From Gammaproteobacteria bacterium Milos-ODIII6 (GTDB lineage: Bacteria > Pseudomonadota > Gammaproteobacteria > Chromatiales > Chromatiaceae): a stretch of 64,000 nt of DNA. Made by a program: the position numbers and the translations under genes. Under the pieces are notes generated by a model. The model was not told the origin of the DNA and made no database searches. It saw only the letters and a program-made list of their open reading frames with translations. The stretch covers positions 5 through 64,004 of the forward strand of contig JAPTHR010000007.1 in assembly GCA_029228645.1 (NCBI GenBank), written 5' to 3'. Positions 1 to 8,065 of this stretch are shown in pieces (position 1 is the stretch's first letter; every line of letters begins with the position of its first letter).

Positions 1-1
1 G

Positions 2-289
2 AACCTGCACCGTGGCGGTAGCGCGACGCTCATCCGGATCACCCCTGAGGAGCGCTCCACTGCGGTCCGCGCCGCCAAGACCATGGGTCTGAACGTGGCC
101 GGTGTGGACCTGCTGCGATCCAACCACGGCCCGGTGGTGATGGAGGTCAACTCCTCGCCCGGCCTGGAGGGTATCGAGAACGCGACCGGCAAGGACATCG
201 CCGGCATGCAGATCGAGTTCATCGAGAAGCGCCTGGCGGAGAAGAAGACCGGCTCGGCCAGCATGACCCGGACACGTGGCAAGGGCTGA
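2..289 (+). CDS. rimK: RimK-type alpha-L-glutamate ligase, C-terminal part (truncated by window edge)
   Basis: This is the 3' end of an ATP-grasp ligase; the frame is open from base 2 and the start lies outside the window. RimK adds glutamate residues to the C-terminus of ribosomal protein S6, and family members modify other targets. The visible part carries the end of the ATP-grasp fold: NLHRGGSA near the edge, then GVDLLRS and [14 protein letters not shown], which holds the metal-binding Glu and Asn. A basic tail of about 20 residues follows. The next gene starts 5 bases after the stop. An AspA/AstE-like deacylase and a RimB-like protease follow, a grouping often seen with rimK. The family is secure; the exact substrate is not. 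Confidence 0.9.
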   Translation, partial: NLHRGGSATLIRITPEERSTAVRAAKTMGLNVAGVDLLRSNHGPVVMEVNSSPGLEGIENATGKDIAGMQIEFIEKRLAEKKTGSASMTRTRGKG

Positions 290-294
290 TTGGG

Positions 295-1338
295 ATGCGT
301 AAACCTTTCGAGATCGCGGACCAGTCGGTGGCGCCCGGTGCCCGGGCGCTGATCGACCTGCCGATGCCCAAGCTGAGCTCGCACACCAGCCTCAGCATGC
401 CGGTGCACGTGATCCACGGGCGCCGCGACGGTCCGGTGCTGTTCGTCAGCGCGGCAGTGCACGGTGACGAGCTCAACGGTGTCGAGATCATCCGCCGTCT
501 GCTGGAGACCAAGGCGGTCGCCAAGCTGCGCGGCACCCTGGTTGCGGTACCCGTGGTGAATGCCTACGGACTGATCCACGAAAGCCGTTACCTGCCGGAC
601 CGGCGCGACCTCAACCGCTCCTTTCCGGGGTCTGTACAGGGCTCGCTCGCGGCTCGCCTTGCCCACCTGTTCATGCAACAGATCGTGCGCCGCTGCACGC
701 ATGGCATCGACCTGCATACCGGCGCCATTCACCGCACCAACCTGCCTCAGATCCGCGCCAATCTGGATGACCCAGAGACCGAAAAGCTGGCGCGCAGTTT
801 CGGCGTGCCGGTGCTGCTGAATTCGTCCCTGCGGGATGGCTCGCTGCGTGCGGCTGCCGGCGAGCTCGGCATACCGATGTTGTTGTACGAGGCGGGCGAG
901 GCGCTGCGCTTCGACGAGATCTCGATACGCGCGGGCGTCGCGGGGGTGATCAATGTCATGCGCACCCTCGAGATGCTGCCGGCAGTGAAGCGGCGCAGCC
1001 CGGTACGGGAGCCCTACGTGGCGCGTCGCAGCAGTTGGGTGCGGGCGACCGAGAGCGGCATGCTGAGCACCGTGGTCCCGCTCGGGGGACACGTCAAGCG
1101 GGGCGATACCCTCGGCGTGGTCGACGACCCTTACAGCGGCGTTCGTCACCTCGTGGAAGCGGATCGCACCGGGGTGGTGATCGGGCGCCTGGAGCTGCCA
1201 TTGGTCCACGAGGGAGATGCCGTTTATCACGTTGCCCTGTTCAAGGACGACGAGGGTGACGTTGCCGAGGGCGTGGAGAAGTTCCAGTCGGTACACGGGG
1301 ACGAACCCTCGGACGATGAGCTGTCCAGATTCGATTGA
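295..1338 (+). CDS. Succinylglutamate desuccinylase/aspartoacylase family metallohydrolase
   Basis: A 347-residue M14-like zinc hydrolase of the AstE/AspA group. These enzymes cleave N-acyl amino acids such as succinylglutamate or acetylaspartate. The metal-binding pattern is visible as AVHGDELNGVE (His and Glu) near residue 58 and DLHTG (His) near residue 140. A C-terminal beta-rich part contains the VRATESGML and GDTLGVV strands typical of the family. The ATG lies 5 bases after rimK, so the two are probably co-transcribed. Being between rimK and a RimB-like protease suggests a role in glutamate-tag metabolism rather than arginine catabolism; that is inference. No other ast genes are nearby. 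Confidence 0.85.
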   Translation: MRKPFEIADQSVAPGARALIDLPMPKLSSHTSLSMPVHVIHGRRDGPVLFVSAAVHGDELNGVEIIRRLLETKAVAKLRGTLVAVPVVNAYGLIHESRYLPDRRDLNRSFPGSVQGSLAARLAHLFMQQIVRRCTHGIDLHTGAIHRTNLPQIRANLDDPETEKLARSFGVPVLLNSSLRDGSLRAAAGELGIPMLLYEAGEALRFDEISIRAGVAGVINVMRTLEMLPAVKRRSPVREPYVARRSSWVRATESGMLSTVVPLGGHVKRGDTLGVVDDPYSGVRHLVEADRTGVVIGRLELPLVHEGDAVYHVALFKDDEGDVAEGVEKFQSVHGDEPSDDELSRFD

Positions 1339-1404
1339 CGTTTATTGTTTGGTTCCGGAAGAATCCGGGCTTCTGTACTAACACTGGCAAATAGTTGTAG
1401 CGCG

Positions 1405-1881
1405 ATGGAAAACGACACTCGACTAAGGACCCTCGGTTGGCGCGAGTGGGTCTGCCTGCCGGATCTGCGTATCCCCCGGATTAAGGCGAAGGTCGACACC
1501 GGCGCCAAGACGTCCTGTCTGCATGCCTACTTTGTCGAGCCCTTCGATCGAGAGGGTGCGGATTGGGTGCGCTTCGGTGTGCACCCGAAGCAGCGCGATT
1601 CCAGCGAGGAGATCGTTTGCGAGGCCGAACTGCTCGATCGGCGCATCGTTTCGGATTCCGGTGGACACCGGGAAAACCGCTTCGTGATCCTTACCCAGGC
1701 GGTGCTCGGCGGCGTTGCGCAGACGCTCCAACTCACCCTGACTGACCGGGACAGTATGCAGTTCCGCATGCTTCTCGGGCGTGAGGCGATGCTGGGTCGC
1801 TACCTGGTCGATCCCGCTGCGTCCTACCTCATGGGCAAGGGCATCAAGAAGAAAAAGAAGAAGCCCGGCAAGGCCGGCTGA
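1405..1881 (+). CDS. RimB-like retropepsin-fold ATP-dependent zinc protease family protein
   Basis: A protein of about 158 residues of the family formerly called DUF785 and annotated as ATP-dependent zinc protease or RimB. The family has a retropepsin-like fold; the catalytic Asp is in the motif KVDTGAKTS near residue 30, followed by [11 protein letters not shown] and LLGREAML (flap and second-loop motifs). In Pseudomonas, RimB works with RimK and RimA on glutamylated S6. I chose the ATG at 1405 because the family begins close to the [10 protein letters not shown] segment; an upstream TTG at 1345 would add 20 unrelated residues. The C-terminus is strongly basic, with a run of lysines. Probably in one operon with the two preceding genes. 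Confidence 0.85.
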   Translation: MENDTRLRTLGWREWVCLPDLRIPRIKAKVDTGAKTSCLHAYFVEPFDREGADWVRFGVHPKQRDSSEEIVCEAELLDRRIVSDSGGHRENRFVILTQAVLGGVAQTLQLTLTDRDSMQFRMLLGREAMLGRYLVDPAASYLMGKGIKKKKKKPGKAG

Positions 1882-2090
1882 TCACTCCCGGTGGCATTGT
1901 GCTGGCCTGGGGGGAGTGGCCTTTTCAGATTCTCCCATCGATTCAATCCCTCATTTCCTGTCGGGTAAGGCTTGCGGTTTGTCATTCCGGCAGAGCTTCT
2001 CGTGTGCTCCACTACTGCCTTGCACGCCGCTTGCGCCGTCTGCGCGCATGGCGGCACGCCTCGACCTTCCGCTGAATGGAGATGACGCTC

Positions 2091-2567
2091 GTGAGAAGAA
2101 TCCTGATTCTGTTATTGCTGGTGCTCGTTCCGGGCGCGTCGGTTTCTGCGGCAGAGATTGGAGTGGATGCCGTTTTTCCAGCGCTGCAACTGGATGATCA
2201 ACATGGCAGGAGCCTTACCCTGCCCGGTGATGCGCCCCTGGTGATCTTTGCCGCCGACAAGGCTGCTTCCGATCGGGTCAAGCAGGCGCTCGAAAAGCGC
2301 CCGCGCTGGCTTGCCGAACACCGGGTCCCATTCATCGCGGATATCAGCGGCATGCCCTCCATGATCACGCGCCTGTTCGCGCTCCCCGCGATGCGTGAGC
2401 GCCCTTATTCCATCTATCCGATTGGCGATGCCGACCAGGTGGCCTTCATCCCGCGTCAAGAGGGTCAGGTGACCGTGCTGCGTCTGGACGCCGGACGTGT
2501 CACGGACATCCTTATCGTGGCTGATGAGAGCGGACTGGAAGCGGTTTTCGATAACACCCAACGTTGA
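2091..2567 (+). CDS. Secreted thioredoxin-like protein without CXXC, function unknown
   Basis: About 158 residues with a clear signal peptide (VRRILILLLLVLVPG, probable cleavage after SVSA). The mature part runs from AEIGVDAVFPALQLDD to FDNTQR. It reads like a thioredoxin/AhpC-type fold (PALQLDDQHGRSLTL, then PLVIFAADKA), but no CXXC or resolving cysteine is present, so a redox role cannot be claimed. It resembles periplasmic YtfJ-like proteins only in outline. The GTG at 2091 is preferred because GGAG lies 9 bases upstream; ATGs at 2076 and 2082 are in frame but overlap that ribosome site. It stands alone on the plus strand between the rimK group and the peroxiredoxin gene. Confidence 0.65.
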   Translation: MRRILILLLLVLVPGASVSAAEIGVDAVFPALQLDDQHGRSLTLPGDAPLVIFAADKAASDRVKQALEKRPRWLAEHRVPFIADISGMPSMITRLFALPAMRERPYSIYPIGDADQVAFIPRQEGQVTVLRLDAGRVTDILIVADESGLEAVFDNTQR

Positions 2568-2939
2568 CAGAAGCGACCCGCAGGTGAATCGGGTCATTGA
2601 AGATTCGACCTTGGGCGTCCTGGTGGGTGGTTCCTCCGGGTGTGGCCAGCGAACGGGTGGGACAGTGACAAGGCGACCGGTTGCGACGCTGGGGCGTATC
2701 CAGGGTGTCTTCGTGGTGAGCAAGCCGCTCCCTGGACATGCAACAGAGGTGTTGGCAGTAACTGCCCTCGCCATCAGCCAATCCGTAGCGTGAACACGAT
2801 TGCCACATGGATTGGAATAAACTATCAAGCATTGTCGAATATAAAATTGTACTAATACACTGGCCGGCGCGAGAATGGATTCAAGCGTTACAGATGACGT
2901 CAACTCAAACCTTCTCTCACAATGAACGAGGATCGATCA
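2568..2939. other. Intergenic region before the peroxiredoxin gene
   Basis: No convincing gene is seen. The first 200 bases have neighbour-like composition and a spurious open frame. The part from about 2800 to 2870 turns AT-rich, which fits a promoter for the peroxiredoxin gene. No tRNA fold or terminator was recognised. Confidence 0.6.
2812..2858 (+). promoter_or_regulatory. Candidate promoter region for the peroxiredoxin gene
   Basis: An AT-rich island in a GC-rich background. TTGTCG at 2832-2837 and TAATAC at 2853-2858 are separated by 15 bases, shorter than optimal. An alternative -10, TATAAA at 2840-2845, has no well-spaced -35. The placement is tentative. Confidence 0.35.
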
Positions 2940-3593
2940 ATGGATACCAATGTAACTTCAGCCCCGGGCATGCCACGTCTCAATGAGCCGGCACCTGCCT
3001 TCGATGCACCGACCACGCACGGCCGCAAGCAGCTCGAGGATTACCGCGGCAAATGGCTGGTTCTGTTCTCTCACCCGGCAGACTTCACGCCGGTCTGCAC
3101 CACCGAGTTCATGGCCTTTGCCAAGCGCCATGCCGATTTCCAGGCGATCAACACCGAGCTGCTCGGACTGTCGATCGACAGCCATTACTCGCATGTCGCC
3201 TGGGTGCGCAACATCAAGGAGAAGTTTGGCGTCGAGATACCGTTCCCGATCATTGCCGACCTGTCGATGGAAGTCGCCCGGGCCTACGGCATGATTCACC
3301 CGGGTGCTGCGGATACCTCGGCGGTGCGGGCAACTTTCATCATCGACCCCGAGGGCGTGCTGCGTGCCATGGTCTACTACCCGATGAGCAACGGCCGGTC
3401 GATCGACGAGTTTGTGCGCCTGGTCAAGGCGATGCAGACCTCGGATGCCAACGGCGTCGCGACGCCGGAGGCCTGGCAGCCGGGTGACAAGGTGATCGTG
3501 CCGCCGCCCGGCAGCGTCGACGAGGCCAATGCCCGTGCAGAAAGCGGCGAGTATGAATGTACCGACTGGTACTTCTGTAAGAAATCGCTCTGA
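2940..3593 (+). CDS. Peroxiredoxin, Prx6-type with C-terminal CxDWYFC tail
   Basis: A thiol peroxidase of 217 residues that reduces hydroperoxides. The peroxidatic Cys53 is in HPADFTPVCTTEF, with the conserved Thr and the later Arg of VRATFIIDP. Two more cysteines, Cys207 and Cys213, sit in the tail ECTDWYFC. This layout is known from Prx6-group enzymes of archaea such as Aeropyrum pernix, and also occurs in bacteria. The ATG at 2940 is chosen because CGAGGA ends 7 bases before it; an in-frame ATG at 2922 lacks a ribosome site. The gene is monocistronic, followed at once by a strong hairpin terminator. A likely role is protection from peroxide during sulfide oxidation (inference). Confidence 0.93.
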   Translation: MDTNVTSAPGMPRLNEPAPAFDAPTTHGRKQLEDYRGKWLVLFSHPADFTPVCTTEFMAFAKRHADFQAINTELLGLSIDSHYSHVAWVRNIKEKFGVEIPFPIIADLSMEVARAYGMIHPGAADTSAVRATFIIDPEGVLRAMVYYPMSNGRSIDEFVRLVKAMQTSDANGVATPEAWQPGDKVIVPPPGSVDEANARAESGEYECTDWYFCKKSL

Positions 3594-3602
3594 GGTCAGG
3601 TG

Positions 3603-3644
3603 AAAAAGACCGGGGCGGCGTGCAGACGCCGCACCGGTCTTTTT
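3603..3644. terminator. Bidirectional Rho-independent terminator
   Basis: Arms AAAAAGACCGG (3603-3613) and CCGGTCTTTTT (3634-3644) pair perfectly, with an inner CGGCGT/ACGCCG stem. The A-run and T-run flank the hairpin, so it can stop transcription of both the peroxiredoxin gene (plus) and the transglycosylase gene (minus), whose stop is at 3648. Confidence 0.9.
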
Positions 3645-3647
3645 GTT

Positions 3648-4439
3648 TTACAGAATCGAGCTGGTTTGCATCGATTCCTGCGAGGTGAGCAGAACCTTGC
3701 GGTAGTTACGCGTGATCTTTTTCACGTAGTGCTGGGTCTCGCGATAGGGCGGTATGCCGCGGTAGCGTTTCACCGCATTCTCGCCAGCGTTGTACGCCGC
3801 CAGGATCAGCTTGAGTTGGCCGTCGAAGTGCCCCTTCAGCCACTGCAGGTAGGCCATGCCGCCCTGCAGGTTCTGCAGCGGATCCCGGATGTTCTTCACT
3901 CCGAAGCGTTTCGCCGTCGCCGGCATCAGCTGCATCAGTCCAGTCGCGCCCTTGTGCGACACGGCGCGTGGATTGAAATTCGACTCGGCCTGGATCACGG
4001 CAAGCACCAGCTCCGGGTCGAGCTCGTATTCCGGGGCCAGCACGCGGACCAGGCTTTCGATCCGGGCACGATCCAGGCGGGTCTTGGCGCTGATCTCCGG
4101 GCAAGCGGGGTCCGGAGCGGCCGTGACGTCCTCGAGGCGTTTCAGAATGTTGGCGGCCACCTTGTCACCGGCTTGCGCGCCGCGCGCAAACCAGCCGGCC
4201 GCAATGGTACGGCTGCTCGGCAGCCCACGTCCGTTGAAGTGCATCCAGCCGAGGTGATAGTAGGCGTCGCTGTCGCCTTGCAGCGCGGCCAGGCAATACA
4301 GGCCGTAGGCGCGCGCATGGTCCTGGGTCACGCCGCGTCCGTTTTCGAACTGGATGGCCCGCTCGATCAGGGGCTCTCCCGCATGGGTGGAGAGTGAGAA
4401 CGCGAGCAGGCAGAGTCCGGTGGCGAGCTTCTTGAACAT
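3648..4439 (-). CDS. Lytic transglycosylase with Sel1-like N-terminal part
   Basis: A periplasmic murein lytic transglycosylase of about 263 residues. The signal peptide is MFKKLATGLCLLAFS. The region up to residue 110 carries two Sel1-type helical repeats (AYGLYCLAALQGDSDAYYHLG and AAGWFARGAQAGDKVAA, quoted in part). The SLT domain covers roughly residues 135-250: the catalytic Glu is in VIQAESNFNP, followed by GATGLMQLMP and ILAAYNAGE. It cleaves between MurNAc and GlcNAc to form anhydro ends. The start at 4439 is set by the signal peptide, because the upstream TTG at 4469 adds ten residues without a ribosome site. It shares its terminator with the convergent peroxiredoxin gene. Confidence 0.9.
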   Translation of the reverse strand: MFKKLATGLCLLAFSLSTHAGEPLIERAIQFENGRGVTQDHARAYGLYCLAALQGDSDAYYHLGWMHFNGRGLPSSRTIAAGWFARGAQAGDKVAANILKRLEDVTAAPDPACPEISAKTRLDRARIESLVRVLAPEYELDPELVLAVIQAESNFNPRAVSHKGATGLMQLMPATAKRFGVKNIRDPLQNLQGGMAYLQWLKGHFDGQLKLILAAYNAGENAVKRYRGIPPYRETQHYVKKITRNYRKVLLTSQESMQTSSIL

Positions 4440-4605
4440 AAAGGATAACGTTGGCCGTCGTGGGGTCAAATAAGCACGAAATGTGCCGCATCGGTGATTG
4501 TTTCAAAAACAACCACGTACAAGGGGCTGTTTCGGTGGTTAGCGGCGAATTGTAAAAAAAGCTGACACCGGACGGTTCGGGAGTGAGCCAGTCCCCTGCC
4601 GCGGC

Positions 4606-5475
4606 CTACAGCAGTATGTACAAGACGAGCGGGAGAACCACCAGGCTGGCGAGGTTGCCCAGCAGCACGATCGCCGCCACTTGGTTGGGTGCTACGTTGT
4701 AGCGTTCCGCGAACAGGTAATTCAGCACGGCCGGCGGCAGGGCGCCGAACAGGATCAGTTGCGCGGCCTGTTGTCCGCTCATTTGCAACGCGGATACCGC
4801 CAATCCGGCGAGCAGCACCCCGCTCAGGGGGGCGACGGCAGCGCCGACTGTGCCGATTCGCCAGTCGGTCAGACTGATACTGGTCAGGCGCACACCCAGC
4901 GAGAAAAGCATCAGTGGTATCGCGATCTGGCCCAACAGTTCGATGGCCTGGTACAAGGGGCCGGGTACGGGCACGCTGCCCAGGCTGACCCCGATGCCGG
5001 CCAGGGTGGCGATCAGCATCGGCATGCGCAGCAGGGCGAGCGGGTGGATACGGCGCACCAGCATGGCGTTGCCGACGGTGAAGTGGAGCGTGTTCTCGAC
5101 CAGGAACAGAATCATGGCGGCGGGCAGGGCGGCTTCACCAAAGGCGAACAGCGCCAAGGGCAGGCCCATGTTGCCGGAGTTGCTGAACATCATGGGTGGC
5201 ACGAAGGCTCGGGGGGACCAACCGGCGAAGCGGGCGATCGGCCAGGCGAGCAGGCCGGAGCCGAGCACGACCCAGGCCCCGGCGAGCGCCAGGTCGCGAT
5301 ATTCACCGAGGTCGAAACCCTCGGCCGCAAGGACGCTGAAGATCAGCGCGGGGGTGAACACCTCGAGGTTGAGTTGGTTGGCCGCGACCATGTCCGGCGC
5401 GTAGCGGCGCGAGTACAGGTAGCCCGCGAGGACGATCGCGAACACCGGAAAGACAATCGAGAGTACCTCAATCAT
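4606..5475 (-). CDS. AEC-family (auxin efflux carrier/malonate) transporter
   Basis: An inner-membrane carrier of 289 residues with about ten hydrophobic segments, beginning MIEVLSIVFPVFAIVLAGY, the usual family start. The family signature region is visible as MMFSNSGNMGLPLALFAFG near residue 100, and the second half repeats the five-helix unit (LLGQIAIPLMLFSLG). Bacterial AEC proteins move malonate, malate or other organic anions, or are uncharacterised; the substrate cannot be read from sequence. The gene is on the same strand as fccAB but separated from it by a strong terminator, so it is probably transcribed on its own. Confidence 0.88.
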   Translation of the reverse strand: MIEVLSIVFPVFAIVLAGYLYSRRYAPDMVAANQLNLEVFTPALIFSVLAAEGFDLGEYRDLALAGAWVVLGSGLLAWPIARFAGWSPRAFVPPMMFSNSGNMGLPLALFAFGEAALPAAMILFLVENTLHFTVGNAMLVRRIHPLALLRMPMLIATLAGIGVSLGSVPVPGPLYQAIELLGQIAIPLMLFSLGVRLTSISLTDWRIGTVGAAVAPLSGVLLAGLAVSALQMSGQQAAQLILFGALPPAVLNYLFAERYNVAPNQVAAIVLLGNLASLVVLPLVLYILL

Positions 5476-5568
5476 TGGGGTTCGGACGATTGCTTGAGGG
5501 TCGAGTCATTCGGAGACATCGGCGGCACAAAAAGGGAGGGGCGAGCGCTGCTCCCGGCCAGGTCGCAT

Positions 5569-5597
5569 AAAAAAAGGGCATCGTTTCCGATGCCCTT
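5569..5597 (-). terminator. Rho-independent terminator of fccAB
   Basis: Read on the minus strand, AAGGGCATCG and CGATGCCCTT form a perfect 10-bp stem with a GAAA loop (5574-5597), followed by a run of T (5569-5575). It lies 31 bases after the fccB stop. Confidence 0.92.
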
Positions 5598-5628
5598 CAA
5601 GTTTACTTTGTTATTCGGGATTGATGCT

Positions 5629-6930
5629 TCAGGAGAAGATATCCCGGGTGATATTGTCGTACCAGGAGTAAGCGTAGCCGACTTCGCGCGCACGCATTTC
5701 CATGGTCGTTTTGTCGTACCCCGGGGTCAGACCACCGGAGCCTTTCACCTTGTTGATCTTGCCATCGGCATAGTTGTACACCATTGCGACGGAGATACCG
5801 TCGTTGGGTGTAATGATGGAGTAGCAGGTGTTGACGTAGGAGGGCTGCGGTGCGGGTTTGCCGTTCAACATTGCCACTACGGCCGCGGCACAGACCTTGG
5901 CCTCGGAGTTGGCCGCATAACCGGACTTCGGCAGCGGCGAGGCCACTGCAGCGTCACCCACCACGTGGATATTCTTGTGGATGGTCGACTCGAAGGTCTT
6001 GCCCTCGATCGGGCACCAGCCCTTGTCATTGGTCAGGCCTGCGGTAAAGGCGATCTTGCCAGCCTTCTGCGCCGGGATGACGTTGATCACGTCGCCGGTG
6101 AAGTCCTCGACCTCGCCGGTAACCGACATCGAACCCGCATCGACTGCGGAGACCCTACCGCCACCCGCTGCATTGACCCACTCGATCATCGAGTTGTCGG
6201 TGCCGTAGCCATAGTGCTTCTTCCAGCCGGCAGTGAACAGGCCCTGCTTGGAAAAGGCGTCCTTGGCGTCGAGCACCAGGATCTTCGACTTGGGCTTGTT
6301 GTGCTTGAGGTAGTGAGCGATCTGGCAGACACGCTCGTACGGCCCCGGAGGACAACGGAAGGGGTTGGGCGGCGGTGCCACGATCACGGTGCCGCCATCC
6401 TTCATCGCGGTCAACTGGCTGCGCAACAGCTTGGTCTGATCGCCGGCCTTCCAGGCATGCGGGATCTTCTCGGCGACGGTCTCGTCATAGCCCTCGATGG
6501 TGTCGTACTTGAAATCGATACCGGGCGCGACGATGCAGCGGTCGTAAGAGAACTTCTGGCCACCCTTGGTGGACACGGTGCGGGCATTGGCATCGATGCC
6601 GGTGACCATATCGTGGACCACTTTCACGCCGTGGCCCTTGAGGCCGTCGTAGCTGAACTTGATGGTTTCCAGCTTGCGGTCACCACCGATCACCTCGTTA
6701 CTCATGTAACAGGTGTAGTAGTGCTGGTTGGGCTCGATCACGGTGACGTCGATGCTGCTGTCCGCCATGCGGATGTACTTGGCCGCCGTGGCGCCAGCGG
6801 TACCACCACCGACGATCACGACCTTCTTGCTGGCGCCGCCGATGGCGAAGCCGGAAAAGCCGACAGCACCCGCGGCAGCGACAGCGCCGCCGGTCAGTTG
6901 CATGAACTTTCTACGATTGATGTTACTCAT
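5629..6930 (-). CDS. fccB: Flavocytochrome c sulfide dehydrogenase, flavoprotein subunit
   Basis: The FAD subunit of the periplasmic enzyme that oxidises sulfide to sulfur or polysulfide and passes electrons to its cytochrome partner. The 433-residue protein begins with a Tat-type signal (NRRKFMQL then an alanine-rich stretch). The FAD dinucleotide fold has GGGTAG at residues 41-46. Cys74 (YYTCYMSNEV) matches the residue that carries covalent FAD in Allochromatium FccB. The redox cysteines correspond to RCPPGP/ERVCQ (193, 202) and NTCYS near residue 376. A second dinucleotide segment ends in HVVGDAAVA. The ribosome site GGGGGAG precedes the ATG, 14 bases after fccA. Length and motifs are full. 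Confidence 0.96.
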   Translation of the reverse strand: MSNINRRKFMQLTGGAVAAAGAVGFSGFAIGGASKKVVIVGGGTAGATAAKYIRMADSSIDVTVIEPNQHYYTCYMSNEVIGGDRKLETIKFSYDGLKGHGVKVVHDMVTGIDANARTVSTKGGQKFSYDRCIVAPGIDFKYDTIEGYDETVAEKIPHAWKAGDQTKLLRSQLTAMKDGGTVIVAPPPNPFRCPPGPYERVCQIAHYLKHNKPKSKILVLDAKDAFSKQGLFTAGWKKHYGYGTDNSMIEWVNAAGGGRVSAVDAGSMSVTGEVEDFTGDVINVIPAQKAGKIAFTAGLTNDKGWCPIEGKTFESTIHKNIHVVGDAAVASPLPKSGYAANSEAKVCAAAVVAMLNGKPAPQPSYVNTCYSIITPNDGISVAMVYNYADGKINKVKGSGGLTPGYDKTTMEMRAREVGYAYSWYDNITRDIFS

Positions 6931-6944
6931 GTGTTGGCTCCCCC

Positions 6945-7535
6945 TTATTTGTAGCTGGCGTAGAAGTGGAGCAGCTGATCGATTGCATCGTCGCCGCCCT
7001 TCTTCTTCGCCTTGTCCAGTGCCTTGGTCATTTTCTTCGGCACGTCGCGAGTGCCAGCCATGACGTCAGTCAGGGAGGCTTTCAGGTAAGGCGTCCATTG
7101 ACCGGCCAGGAAGCCCGCTTCGTCGTCTGCCAGGGTGCCGGCTTCGGAGTGGCACTTGTCGCAGTACTTGTCGTGCAGTTTGGCGCCGGCCTTGGCCTTG
7201 CCCGCGTCGGCCATTTGGGTGGCCGGAGCGTACTTCTGGCTTGCGAACCAGGCGGACATGGACTCGATCTCTTCAGCGGAATAACCCTTGGCAATCCGGG
7301 TCATGATGGTGGAGCCACGGGCGCCTTCCTTGTACTGGTTCATTACATCGACCAGGTAGGTCTCGGCCATGCCGGCGATGCTGGGGATCGCGGGACCGAC
7401 GCTGTTGCCGTTCGGGCCATGGCAACCGAAACAGGTGTTGCTGAGCATTTCGGCGCTCGGTGAATCAGCCAATGTGGCGCCGCTAAACGCCAGGCTACAC
7501 GCAAGCACCGTTCCTTTAAGGGCGGTTAATTGCAT
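6945..7535 (-). CDS. fccA: Flavocytochrome c sulfide dehydrogenase, diheme cytochrome subunit
   Basis: A 196-residue periplasmic cytochrome that receives electrons from FccB. The signal peptide covers about 23 residues (MQLTALKGTVLACSLAF, cleavage near TLAD). Two CXXCH heme sites are visible, CFGCH at 35-39 and CDKCH at 125-129, each in a c4-like domain, with probable Met ligands in STIMTRI and KKMTKAL. The ribosome site GGAGGA lies 7 bases before the ATG. As the first gene of the fccAB operon it indicates sulfide-based electron input; the electrons would continue to a soluble c-type cytochrome (family knowledge). No sox or dsr genes are in the window. Confidence 0.96.
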   Translation of the reverse strand: MQLTALKGTVLACSLAFSGATLADSPSAEMLSNTCFGCHGPNGNSVGPAIPSIAGMAETYLVDVMNQYKEGARGSTIMTRIAKGYSAEEIESMSAWFASQKYAPATQMADAGKAKAGAKLHDKYCDKCHSEAGTLADDEAGFLAGQWTPYLKASLTDVMAGTRDVPKKMTKALDKAKKKGGDDAIDQLLHFYASYK

Positions 7536-8065
7536 CTCAATTCCTCCGTCAGGGTAGTGGATACAGTAAACAAAAAAGATTCGGGCAAAGTCGCCACTGC
7601 AAGTTCCGGTGCGTTTTGAACCGGCGAAAGGTTATTAAGCGCTGCTCTGCGGCAGCGTTATCGACTCATTGAATGTTATGAAGTTGAAAGCAAGAACGTT
7701 TTAATTCTGAGTTAATTATTTGCCTGGGCCCGGAAGCTTCAAGCGATGACCAACGTGTCTTTCGCACAGAGACCCTAACCCATTTGCACTACTCATTCTA
7801 CCCGTTATTGTGCGGCCCGCAAGTGAATGCGGGGATTGTTCTTCACCTGCATCAACTAAAATAAGTGGCTGATCAGATTAAGAAATTTAGCGCTATTTAA
7901 TATAGCCCCGGTTTTGGCTTGGGCGGCTATGAGACGTCCCGCGACCCCCTGGTGAAATTTCTCGACAAGCCTTGGACGCGGCCGCCCGGGTTGCTGGAAA
8001 AATGCTGTTCAGTTCAATCGAAGTCTGGACGAGGGGGCGCCGCATTTGTCGATGCGGTCTCCGGC
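7536..8065. other. 530-base intergenic region upstream of fccAB
   Basis: No gene is seen. From about 7620 to 7910 it is markedly AT-richer than the flanks, which fits the fccAB promoter and regulator sites, but no well-spaced -35/-10 pair could be picked. Two short perfect hairpins are present: CGCTGC/GCAGCG at 7640-7657 and CCGCAT/ATGCGG at 8040-8057. The second lies just past the phosphorylase stop and has no T-run. A 65-codon plus-strand frame at 7919-8116 has no support. Confidence 0.6.

Noticed and set aside
2497-2793. A 98-codon plus-strand frame before the peroxiredoxin gene
   Set aside because: It overlaps the end of the secreted-protein gene in another frame and has no start signal.
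4440-4605. A terminator for the AEC gene in the gap before the transglycosylase
   Set aside because: A T-run exists on the minus strand but the preceding stem is only 3-4 bp.
4681-6954. A 757-codon open frame on the plus strand opposite the AEC transporter and fccB
   Set aside because: It is antisense to two intact, recognisable genes and its translation is low-complexity (Gly, His, Gln, Arg rich). High GC keeps such frames open.
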